Notes under the pieces: generated by a model
Told to the model about the DNA's origin: nothing
The model's database searches: none
The model's input: the letters and a program-made list of their open reading frames with translations, nothing else
Part shown: in pieces, positions 1 to 5,940 of the stretch
How the letters are laid out: every line of letters starts with the position of its first letter
Position numbering within the stretch: the first letter of the stretch is position 1
Assembly: GCA_016929735.1 (NCBI GenBank)
Contig: JAFGID010000257.1
Span: forward strand, 1 to 10,226
DNA length: 10,226 bases
Source of the DNA: Ignavibacteriales bacterium
GTDB lineage: Bacteria > Bacteroidota > Ignavibacteria > Ignavibacteriales > Melioribacteraceae
Direction: 5' to 3'
Translations under genes and position numbers: made by a program

Positions 1-411
1 CTGATGGGGCGCGCCGCCGCCCTGCGCGGGCTCAACCCCTGGTCCTCGCTGTGTGCCGCTTTCGCAGGTGCTTCCCTGCTCATGCTGGCCGTCAACCTGG
101 CCTTCGGCGCCGGGCTGCCCGGCGGCGCCAGCCAGCCGGCTGACCTGTTCTGGCTGGGGCGCTCTGTTGCGGGCTGGGGCATGCTGCTGCTGATGGCGGG
201 CGGGCCCACCCTGCTGGGCTACGGCATGTACAACGTCAGCCTCAAGCACCTGCCATCCAGCGTGGTCAACCTGCTGCTCACCCTGGAGCCGGCCTGCACC
301 GCGCTGATGGCTTTTCTGATCTTCGGCGAGCGCCTGGGCGTCTGGCAGCTGGCGGGCAGCCTGCTCATCCTGACCGGCGTGCTACTGCTGCGCCTAAAAC
401 CTGCAAAGTAA
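1..411 (+). CDS. EamA/DMT-family transporter, C-terminal part (5' truncated by window)
   Basis: This is the C-terminal 136 codons of an inner-membrane drug/metabolite transporter superfamily (EamA) protein. The frame is open from base 1, so the ATG at 4 is probably internal; full-length family members are near 290-300 aa. Four hydrophobic segments are visible, at about residues 15-36, 55-76, 84-107 and 113-130 counted from the ATG. The last two carry the family-typical pattern of a Glu in the third helix (LTLEPACTALMAFLIFGE) followed by a Trp-containing final helix and a short basic tail (LRLKPAK). Family members export or import small metabolites, and the substrate cannot be read from sequence. 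The gene is strongly GC-rich with G/C third positions, unlike everything from about 500 onward, so it marks the ancestral chromosome beside the island. It ends in TAA at 409-411. Confidence 0.85.
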   Translation: MMGRAAALRGLNPWSSLCAAFAGASLLMLAVNLAFGAGLPGGASQPADLFWLGRSVAGWGMLLLMAGGPTLLGYGMYNVSLKHLPSSVVNLLLTLEPACTALMAFLIFGERLGVWQLAGSLLILTGVLLLRLKPAK

Positions 412-432
412 TTACCCCCACTTGAGGAAAGC

Positions 433-460
433 AACCACAACCCGCGCCCTATAAAGCGGC
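433..460 (+). repeat. Outer inverted repeat, left copy
   Basis: The 28 bases at 433-460 match the reverse complement of 10180-10207 at 24 of 28 positions, including an uninterrupted run AACCCGCGCCCT. The GC-rich composition fits host chromosomal DNA, so this may be part of a host dispersed repeat family rather than of the island itself. Confidence 0.65.
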
Positions 461-501
461 TTGCGCGAAGCGTCACCGCACTAATGGAAAGCCGACTTAA
501 A

Positions 502-545
502 CCGACACTTTTTCAATTTTTCATGATTCATTGCGAAGGAACGAA
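502..545 (+). repeat. Inner island-flanking inverted repeat, left copy
   Basis: Bases 502-545 match the reverse complement of 10061-10104 at 39 of 44 positions. The first 24 bases (502-525) are identical, and the last ten (AAGGAACGAA) are again identical. The repeat sits where composition switches from GC-rich to AT-rich, so it marks or lies next to the island end. It could be a mobile-element terminal repeat or one of two copies of a dispersed genomic repeat. Confidence 0.75.
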
Positions 546-904
546 TACGAAAGTGTTGGCAATTATAATTTATACCTTGATTAAGATGCCAAAGTAACCC
601 ACCTTGTTTTCATTTATTCATGCGGGGTATGAAGTGACACGGCAGTCTGTATCGTATAATGCCACCGTAACATTACCCCTCATACCTTAACTGGCTGGAT
701 AGGAAACTTGCAGACAGCCATGGAAAATGTATTGCACGGATGTGAGCTAGACCGACCTATGCTAGACTTCTTGCAGGAAAAATGTTTTGATACAAGTAAA
801 CTGCGGTTGATAAAGTGCTTAGTTATGCTAATATTCTTAAAAACATTGCAAAGAAAAAGAAAAAAGTATTTTGAAATTTAATGATGTGTTTTTTTCTTTC
901 TTAC

Positions 905-966
905 TTCAAACCCCTATTTTAGATAACAATTTTCAATATTAATTGATAATATAAATGGGTTTTGAA
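905..966. repeat. Imperfect inverted repeat downstream of the methyltransferase gene
   Basis: The arms at 905-921 (TTCAAACCCCTATTTTA) and 952-966 (TAAATGGGTTTTGAA) pair imperfectly around a 30-base AT-rich loop. The repeat lies just past the stop of the minus-strand methyltransferase gene, where a transcript end is expected. On the minus strand the hairpin is not followed by a T run, so it is not a canonical intrinsic terminator. It could still protect a 3' end or be chance in AT-rich DNA. Confidence 0.35.
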
Positions 967-1004
967 ATTTAATTAGATAATTGATAAGAAGAATTTTGTT
1001 AGGT

Positions 1005-2069
1005 TTAATACTTTTCTTTAACAAAGGGATAGTCTATACCAGCAAAAGTTTTAAAAATTGATTCAATGATAATTTTTACTCCCTGAGGTGGAATTGCCAT
1101 TCCAATTTGTCTTCTTATACTTTCATTAGAGCCATAAAAAATAAAATCATCAGGAAATGTTTGCAATCTGGCTCTCTCCCTGTTTGTAAGAGCTCTTGGT
1201 TCTTCCCAATGATAAACATGTGTTCCTCCCCCACCGCTACCTGTAACGGTATAGGATGGTTCGTTTGGACGCAATCTTTTATATATTTGAGATAATTTTG
1301 CACCTTTCACATTAAGTTTAAGGTGATTTGGTATTTCCTCAAACCAAGCATTTTCTCCGGGTGGAATATATTTTAATCTCTCAATGGTGCTCTTTGGATG
1401 AGAAGTAAATACATGGTTTGGATCATTATGTTTAATAGGAGGTATACAAATCGCCTGGTAAGCAGTTGTTTGTTTATCTATTGAAGTATTTGTTGGTGCA
1501 GGAACTTGAAATTTGAGATTTAAGTCTTTTCTAATACCAATTATGATTATTCTATGTCGTTTTTGAGGTATACCATATTCTTCAAACTTATATTTATTTA
1601 TAGTAAGTTCGTATCCGTAATCACCTGCGTTTCCTAAATCTAGTAAAATTTTTTCTAATGCCTTTCCCTTATTCGCGTTAGTAATTCCACCTACATTTTC
1701 TGCAAAAAACCAAAAGGGATTAAAAATATTTAAGACTGATACACCATAAAAATAAAGCGGCCCATATTTTCCATTAAAACCTTTTCTTTCACCAACGATA
1801 CTAAAATCATTACAAGGAAAACCATAAGCAAAGGCATCAATTTTTTCTAATTTCTTTAGATTTAGATCTTGCACATTCTTACAAATCACAATATTCTTAT
1901 TGTTTGGAACAATATTATTCTGAAATGTCACACAACTGTCTGAGTCGTTGTCATTTGCCCATACATGTTCCACGGAAAAAGTATCATTATTATGATTAAA
2001 ACCAGCAAGTTTTGCGCCATAAGCGAGTCCACCCGGTCCAGAAAATAATTCTCCCAAACGGAATTTCAT
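1005..2069 (-). CDS. DNA (cytosine-5)-methyltransferase of an R-M system
   Basis: This 354-aa type II C5-cytosine methyltransferase transfers a methyl group from S-adenosylmethionine to cytosine in the cassette's target site. The conserved motifs appear in order. SAM-binding motif I is LGELFSGPGG (5-14). Catalytic motif IV is GFPCNDFS (83-90), with nucleophile Cys86 and Asn where PCQ is more usual. Motif VI is ENV (124-126), motif VIII is QKRHR (169-173), motif IX is RLRPNEPSYTVTG (265-277), and motif X is RQIGMAIPP (320-328). The roughly 85 residues between VIII and IX are the presumed target-recognition region; the specificity cannot be read. Length is normal for the family and the protein looks intact. 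The gene is divergent from the endonuclease gene across 91 bp. A purine-rich AAAGAGAA lies upstream of the ATG on the minus strand. Confidence 0.95.
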   Translation of the reverse strand: MKFRLGELFSGPGGLAYGAKLAGFNHNNDTFSVEHVWANDNDSDSCVTFQNNIVPNNKNIVICKNVQDLNLKKLEKIDAFAYGFPCNDFSIVGERKGFNGKYGPLYFYGVSVLNIFNPFWFFAENVGGITNANKGKALEKILLDLGNAGDYGYELTINKYKFEEYGIPQKRHRIIIIGIRKDLNLKFQVPAPTNTSIDKQTTAYQAICIPPIKHNDPNHVFTSHPKSTIERLKYIPPGENAWFEEIPNHLKLNVKGAKLSQIYKRLRPNEPSYTVTGSGGGGTHVYHWEEPRALTNRERARLQTFPDDFIFYGSNESIRRQIGMAIPPQGVKIIIESIFKTFAGIDYPFVKEKY

Positions 2070-2127
2070 TTAATTCTCTTTTTCTAAGTGATTTTTGCAA
2101 ATACAACTTTATTTATTGTAATTCATA

Positions 2128-2156
2128 TATAATTTTTTTATGCTGATTATTGGAGG
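2128..2156 (+). promoter_or_regulatory. Putative -10 element and ribosome binding site of the endonuclease gene
   Basis: A perfect TATAAT lies at 2128-2133 and a good Shine-Dalgarno TGGAGG at 2151-2156, 4 bases before the ATG at 2161. No convincing -35 is seen at 16-18 bp spacing. The 22 bases between -10 and Shine-Dalgarno imply a very short leader. No controller (C) protein gene lies in this divergent region. Confidence 0.45.
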
Positions 2157-2160
2157 TTAA

Positions 2161-3687
2161 ATGGGGAAAAAACATTGGGTAATTACAAGACCAAAGCGAA
2201 AATTAATACTTGTTCCTGAAATATTAAAAATTTTCTATTCTGTAACAATGAATGAAAAATGGAATCGAAATAGAAGTATACAAATGAAATTTGAGAAAGC
2301 GCTTAAAGAGGCAGAATGGAAAGCTCAAAATCAAAGTGAATCGGGGAGTGGCGGTAGAACGTATGCGGCTTTGTTATTTATGCTTGGATTGTGGTATGAG
2401 GATGAAATAGGTGTTAAGCTTACCTTAGCTGGTCAAGATATTATAGATGGATGTTCTCCTGTTGATGTTATTACTAAACAACTTTTTAATTTTCAATACC
2501 CATCGGTTTATTCATTAAAACCAAGTGTAAATGTTGATAAAGAATTTCAAATTCATCCGTATAGATTCATAGTTAGGTTATTTTTAGATAAGGGATATAA
2601 AGAATTATCACAAAATGAAATTGGATTTTGCTTAGTTCCTTTTGCAAAGAAAAATAAAGATTTAAATCTATGCTCTGATTATATTGATGATTATAGAAAA
2701 AATCCGGAAAGAATTGAAAAAATTGCTGTAAGAGAAAGCAAAACTACTAAAGATAACTTAATAAATATAGGAAATACCGTAGTTAATCAACTTCTGTATA
2801 CTGGTTTTTTTAATGAGGGTGATGATATAAAATCACTAGTGATTACAAGAAAAGGGATGGAAAAAAGCAAAGAGTTGTTAAGAGAATTACGACAAACACT
2901 TATTACCGATTATCGTGATGTTCCATTTCAAAAAAGTTATGGAAAGGGTATTACTAAATCAAAAGATTACTCTAGTTCAATAAGAACAAAAATGGATATT
3001 TCACCTAATGATAAAAAGATTATTCAACAATTTTATATTATCGCTTCAAGAGAACCAGTTCATTACTTATCAGATAATTTAATTCATGAGATAAGGAAAT
3101 CTACTGGTGAATCAATAGACACAATAAAAAAAGTAATTGAAGTATTACCAATAGAAACACAAGCAAACGAATTCAATAGATTGTATTTACAAATATCAAC
3201 CGGTGGCCTCGAATTCGCAAAAGAATTTGAAATGAAAACAACAAGACTGTTTAATAATGTTTTGAATATTGAGGCGAATTGGGTAGGCAATAAGAATAGA
3301 CATCCAGATATTATTTTATTTTTAGATAAGGAAAATAATAAACATGGGATAATAGATACTAAAGCTTACAAAGAGTATAACTTACCCTTAGATCATAAAA
3401 ATAAAATGGCATATACATATATTCCTGGTTTAAAAGAAATTACTTATAAATCAAAGAAATATACATTGGCTTTTTTTGGTTATGTAGCAGGTGGTTTCGG
3501 TAATAATATTTATAAATCATTCCGTGAATTACTAACAATGGCAAACATACCAGGGCATTTTATAACAGCAAAATCATTTCTAGATTTATTGAATCAACAC
3601 AAAGTAATTCCTTTCGCAACTAAAGAGTTATTGAATTTATTCTCAAAAAATGGCGAAATAACTTCTGATGAAATTATCAAATACTGA
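2161..3687 (+). CDS. Type IIS-like restriction endonuclease, AlwI-like N-terminus with FokI-like cleavage domain
   Basis: This 508-aa endonuclease is the restriction partner of the divergent methyltransferase. The first half resembles AlwI/N.BspD6I-type recognition regions: an opening WVITRPKR and ILVPEIL (6-22), then KQLFNFQYPS (106-115) and IHPYRFIVRL (131-140). The end is a FokI-like PD-(D/E)XK domain, with FEMKTTRLF (356-364), HPD with Asp383, and GIIDTKAYKEYNLP (396-409) providing Asp399 and Lys401. FokI's catalytic core reads similarly (KPD, then VDTKAY). By analogy with FokI, it would bind with the N-terminal part and cut at a distance, probably needing cleavage-domain pairing. All expected catalytic residues are present, so it is probably active. 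The start has a strong Shine-Dalgarno at 2151-2156. The TGA is followed 21 bases later by the glycosylase ATG in the same frame. The target sequence is unknown. Confidence 0.85.
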   Translation: MGKKHWVITRPKRKLILVPEILKIFYSVTMNEKWNRNRSIQMKFEKALKEAEWKAQNQSESGSGGRTYAALLFMLGLWYEDEIGVKLTLAGQDIIDGCSPVDVITKQLFNFQYPSVYSLKPSVNVDKEFQIHPYRFIVRLFLDKGYKELSQNEIGFCLVPFAKKNKDLNLCSDYIDDYRKNPERIEKIAVRESKTTKDNLINIGNTVVNQLLYTGFFNEGDDIKSLVITRKGMEKSKELLRELRQTLITDYRDVPFQKSYGKGITKSKDYSSSIRTKMDISPNDKKIIQQFYIIASREPVHYLSDNLIHEIRKSTGESIDTIKKVIEVLPIETQANEFNRLYLQISTGGLEFAKEFEMKTTRLFNNVLNIEANWVGNKNRHPDIILFLDKENNKHGIIDTKAYKEYNLPLDHKNKMAYTYIPGLKEITYKSKKYTLAFFGYVAGGFGNNIYKSFRELLTMANIPGHFITAKSFLDLLNQHKVIPFATKELLNLFSKNGEITSDEIIKY

Positions 3688-3711
3688 AAAAAAAAATTCC
3701 AAAATAAAATG
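3668..3711 (+). other. A10 homopolymer with apparent -1 frame change at the glycosylase 5' end
   Basis: An ATG at 3668, inside the endonuclease 3' end, opens a second frame reading MKLSNTEKK into a run of ten A (3687-3696). Unshifted, that frame ends at the TAA at 3779-3781. Moving one base back in the A run joins it to the glycosylase frame as MKLSNTEKK-K-FQNK-MLEWYKTYGRSFPWR, which looks like a natural N-terminus for this glycosylase family. The cause could be a lost A (A11 to A10), a homopolymer sequencing error, or ribosomal/transcriptional slippage. Confidence 0.5.
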
Positions 3712-4260
3712 CTGGAATGGTATAAGACCTATGGGAGAAGTTTTCCTTGGAGAGAAACAAATAATCCATATCATATATTAATTGCTGAGATATTACTTCA
3801 AAAAACAAATGTTAGAAAAGTTGTTGATGTGTATGAACACATGATAAGACAATTTCCTGATATTCATTCTTTGGCAAATGGGGATTATGAAGAGGTAAGA
3901 AAAATATTTTTGAAAATAGGATTTCATTATAGAGCCCATAGACTTATAGAAATCGCGAAAGTAATTAAAAATGATTTCAATGGGAAAATACCCGAAAATT
4001 ATGAAGATTTAATAAAAATGAAGGGCATTGGCCAATATATTGCTAATGCAATTTTGGTTTTTGCATATGGACAAAAACGTGTGGTTGTTGATACAAATGT
4101 AGTAAAAGTTTTAGATAAAGAACTTGGATATAAGTCAGATTCAAAAAGGCCTAGAAATGATAGAAATTTGATTGAATTTGCAAAGTCGTTAGCTCCAGAA
4201 CACGATATAAAAGAATTCAATTGGGCTTTATTAGATTATGGCGCTCAAAAAAAGTTTTAA
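3709..4260 (+). CDS. HhH-GPD DNA glycosylase, MIG-like (T:G mismatch repair), lacking the Fe-S tail
   Basis: This 183-aa HhH-GPD (EndoIII/MutY superfamily) base-excision enzyme has FPWRETNNPYHILIAEILLQ (12-31) including Glu27, the helix-hairpin-helix KMKGIGQYIANAI (103-115), and catalytic-loop Asp128 in VVVDTNV. The residue after GIGQ is Tyr110, where MutY has Ser and EndoIII has Lys. Tyr there is the MIG state, the thymine-DNA glycosylases found with 5-methylcytosine methyltransferases. The inferred role is removing T from T:G pairs made when methylated target cytosines deaminate. It follows the endonuclease gene by 21 bp, presumably cotranscribed. The protein stops at GAQKKF, exactly where the usual four-cysteine [4Fe-4S] loop should begin, and no Cys follows in any forward frame soon after. 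The N-terminus probably starts at 3668 with a frame change. It may be a decaying gene or an Fe-S-less variant. Confidence 0.8.
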   Translation: MLEWYKTYGRSFPWRETNNPYHILIAEILLQKTNVRKVVDVYEHMIRQFPDIHSLANGDYEEVRKIFLKIGFHYRAHRLIEIAKVIKNDFNGKIPENYEDLIKMKGIGQYIANAILVFAYGQKRVVVDTNVVKVLDKELGYKSDSKRPRNDRNLIEFAKSLAPEHDIKEFNWALLDYGAQKKF

Positions 4261-4412
4261 AACCCGAAAAAATATTTTACATTACGGTATTATTATTAAG
4301 AGAAAAATAAGCAAATAAAAGCTTTTGATAAGGTGTTCGGTATAAAATCCACTCAACCCTTAGAAGTATCAATTAAAAATTGTTTATTATCAAATTTCCA
4401 AATTTCTAATAA

Positions 4413-4541
4413 GCAGAATTGAGGTATATCAAAGGTCAATTCACAAGTGATATTTATTATTATCTTGGTGTTTCAGACATTGGCATATCCTATGCAGTGA
4501 TCCTTGCGTTCATAGGGCTTGGCGTTATGATTCCTGTCTAA
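4413..4541 (+). pseudogene. Possible remnant of a membrane-protein C-terminus
   Basis: A 42-codon open stretch between two TAA stops reads AELRYIKGQFTSDIYYYLG and then a 19-residue hydrophobic stretch from about GIS to MIPV. It has no ATG at its beginning and no ribosome binding site. The local sequence at 4495-4540 is less AT-rich than its surroundings. It looks more protein-like than the rest of the spacer, so it may be the tail of a lost gene. I do not recognise a family, and chance is not excluded. Confidence 0.2.
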
Positions 4542-4723
4542 TTCAATTTGCATTGCTTAAAAAATACTATCATTTTTATAGTTTTAAAATACGAGAATTT
4601 AGGTTTAGCTTTTTTCGATTTTTTGTAACAATTAATGAGTCTAACCTCGAAAAATATTATATGGATACATTTCGGAAACCTGCATGCAAAAAAAGTTTTT
4701 GAATAAATCATCATTTCTTGAAT

Positions 4724-4739
4724 TGAGTTTTAAAACTCA
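4724..4739. repeat. Perfect 16-bp palindrome
   Basis: TGAGTTTTAAAACTCA is perfectly self-complementary with no loop. It lies about 100 bp upstream of the operon's -35 box. It could be a protein-binding site. It is not followed by a T run, so it is not a terminator. Confidence 0.45.
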
Positions 4740-4808
4740 CAAAATTTAAAGGCTTTAACTATATGTGATCTGTAATATATGCATAATAGTAATGCATTAT
4801 TTATATAG

Positions 4809-4831
4809 ATACATATATAAGGTATATGTAT
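4809..4831. promoter_or_regulatory. Candidate operator upstream of the -35 box
   Basis: ATACATATA (4809-4817) and TATATGTAT (4823-4831) form a perfect 9-bp inverted repeat around a 5-bp spacer, ending 6 bp before the TTGACA box. Related TATATAG/CATATAG words recur at 4802-4808, 4854-4860 and 4875-4881. The first gene of the operon begins with a ribbon-helix-helix-like domain, a fold that often autoregulates through short palindromic half-sites. Binding here by that protein is inference. Confidence 0.45.
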
Positions 4832-4837
4832 TGCTTC

Positions 4838-4866
4838 TTGACAAAAAAACAACTATATAGTATTAT
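4838..4866 (+). promoter_or_regulatory. Sigma-70-type promoter of the four-gene operon
   Basis: TTGACA at 4838-4843 (perfect -35) and TATTAT at 4861-4866 (5 of 6 to TATAAT) are separated by exactly 17 bp. The spacer holds the palindrome CTATATAG (4853-4860). The strong Shine-Dalgarno AGAGGAG follows at 4891-4897, 8 bases before the ATG at 4906. It drives all four downstream genes if, as it appears, no internal terminator exists. Confidence 0.75.
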
Positions 4867-4905
4867 AGCGGTATCATATAGGCATTAATAAGAGGAGCTG
4901 ACGAT

Positions 4906-5940
4906 ATGAAATATATTATTGATGTTCCAGATGGAATACATAAAAAAATCACAAAAATGATAGCAGATGGTGATTACGCTACAATGCAGGATTTTGCATT
5001 AACTGCCCTCCAAAACCAATTTTTAATTGAAGATTCATCAAAGGAAAGTGATCAACATATGGAAAAACACGGTATTGTTTATTCATTAAAGGTAAATACT
5101 AAAGAAAAAAGATGGGAATTGCCTGAGAATAAAACTGAAATAAATTTTAAAACACTAATTAATTCCACAAAATCAAATGATTGGCTTTTTGGCCAAGTTA
5201 ATAGAATACTTCCAATTAAATTTGGTTTAAGAAATCTTATTTCCTATCAGGAAGAATGTGGTGGCGAAATTGATTTAGACTGGTTTTTAGAAAAGGCTGC
5301 AGATCAAGCTAGAAAATTCGGGAAAATCTTAGAGGATCAAGATAATAATAATAATGTAAGAAGAGATGAAAGAGTATCAGTTGGCTTCCCGCTTGGAAAA
5401 GAAGAAAAAAGTCTTAGCAGATATAAGTCGCATTTTCTTGGATATATGCAATCAACGACTGGTCAATCAGTTGGAGCTTTGCCTGAATTGGGTTTTGCGG
5501 TTATTAATCAAGATAATAATAATGAAACCAAAATTGGAATTACAGATGGGGGGTTGAAATTTGGATTGCTTAAAAATCCCGTACTCGATGGTTTTTATAA
5601 CAAGGTAACAATCACAAAGGAAGAATCATTATTTTATATTCAGCACATATTAAAGCAAGCCCCTGGTGAAGTAAAGGCTCTGGGGATTATTGTTGGCATG
5701 ATTAGCAACAATATTAATAGACCCAAGCAAATGAACATTGAAATTTTGAAGCTATTCCCAAAATGGACGACAGCTCTATGCGTTACGAATAGATCGGGGG
5801 CAATAGGCCGAGCAACAGATTTAGGATTAGTGAATAGAAATCGTGATGGTATCGAAGTATTTTATGAATTAAGCGATCTGGGAAATGAAGTGGTAGAGAT
5901 TTTTACCAAAGAAAAAGTTATCGAGGGAGATATTAAATGA
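4906..5940 (+). CDS. Predicted DNA-binding protein with RHH-like N-terminus and winged-helix-like C-terminus
   Basis: I do not recognise this 344-aa protein as a named family. Residues 1-44 follow the ribbon-helix-helix pattern of CopG/ParD-type proteins: a short strand KYIIDVP, a helix from IHKKITKMIADG, a turn YATMQ, and a second helix DFALTALQNQF. A linker (45-85) and an uncharacterised middle (about 86-230) follow. The end (about 275-335) alternates helices with RATDLGLVNRNRDGIEVFYEL, which reads like the recognition helix and wing of a winged helix. There is no visible nuclease or ATPase motif. It is first in the operon, with a strong ribosome binding site, and its TGA overlaps the next ATG by 4 bp (ATGA), so translation is probably coupled. 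Inferred roles are autoregulator and/or DNA-targeting subunit for the ATPase that follows. Confidence 0.75.
   Translation: MKYIIDVPDGIHKKITKMIADGDYATMQDFALTALQNQFLIEDSSKESDQHMEKHGIVYSLKVNTKEKRWELPENKTEINFKTLINSTKSNDWLFGQVNRILPIKFGLRNLISYQEECGGEIDLDWFLEKAADQARKFGKILEDQDNNNNVRRDERVSVGFPLGKEEKSLSRYKSHFLGYMQSTTGQSVGALPELGFAVINQDNNNETKIGITDGGLKFGLLKNPVLDGFYNKVTITKEESLFYIQHILKQAPGEVKALGIIVGMISNNINRPKQMNIEILKLFPKWTTALCVTNRSGAIGRATDLGLVNRNRDGIEVFYELSDLGNEVVEIFTKEKVIEGDIK

Larger units (their letters stand above)
412..1004. other. Left island junction, non-coding
   Basis: This 593-bp gap has no convincing gene. It starts GC-rich just after the transporter stop and turns AT-rich around 500-550, so the island boundary lies here. 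It contains the left copies of two inverted repeats (433-460 and 502-545). A short pair TTGGCA/TGCCAA sits at 556-561 and 587-592, and a long imperfect inverted repeat at 905-966. A 53-codon open frame at 720-881 lacks a ribosome binding site and has no recognisable similarity, so I do not call it a gene. Confidence 0.6.
4261..4905. other. AT-rich spacer between R-M cassette and four-gene operon
   Basis: No complete gene is visible in these 645 bp. Read in the glycosylase frame past its stop, the first codons give NPKKYFTLRYYY and then another stop. This faintly recalls a degraded Fe-S loop but contains no cysteine. Further on lie a hydrophobic peptide remnant (4413-4541), a perfect palindrome (4724-4739), two ATGCAT sites (4779-4784 and 4792-4797), an inverted repeat (4809-4831) and the operon promoter (4838-4866). 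No clear intrinsic terminator for the R-M genes is seen. Confidence 0.6.

Noticed and set aside
219..476. 85-codon open frame on the minus strand
   Set aside because: It lies antisense to the clear EamA coding region; long antisense frames are expected in GC-rich genes and the product has no recognisable features.
720..881. 53-codon plus-strand open frame (MENVLHGCELDRPML...)
   Set aside because: No Shine-Dalgarno, no recognisable similarity, and a lysine-rich low-complexity end; it may be chance or a remnant.
3709..4260. MutY (adenine glycosylase) assignment
   Set aside because: Tyr110 replaces the MutY Ser after the hairpin, no C-terminal 8-oxoG recognition domain is present, and the gene sits in a cytosine-methylating R-M cassette; MIG-like fits better.
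4238..4318. Alternative short frame MALKKSFKTRKN... overlapping the glycosylase end
   Set aside because: Only 26 codons, no ribosome binding site, and it does not supply the missing cysteines.
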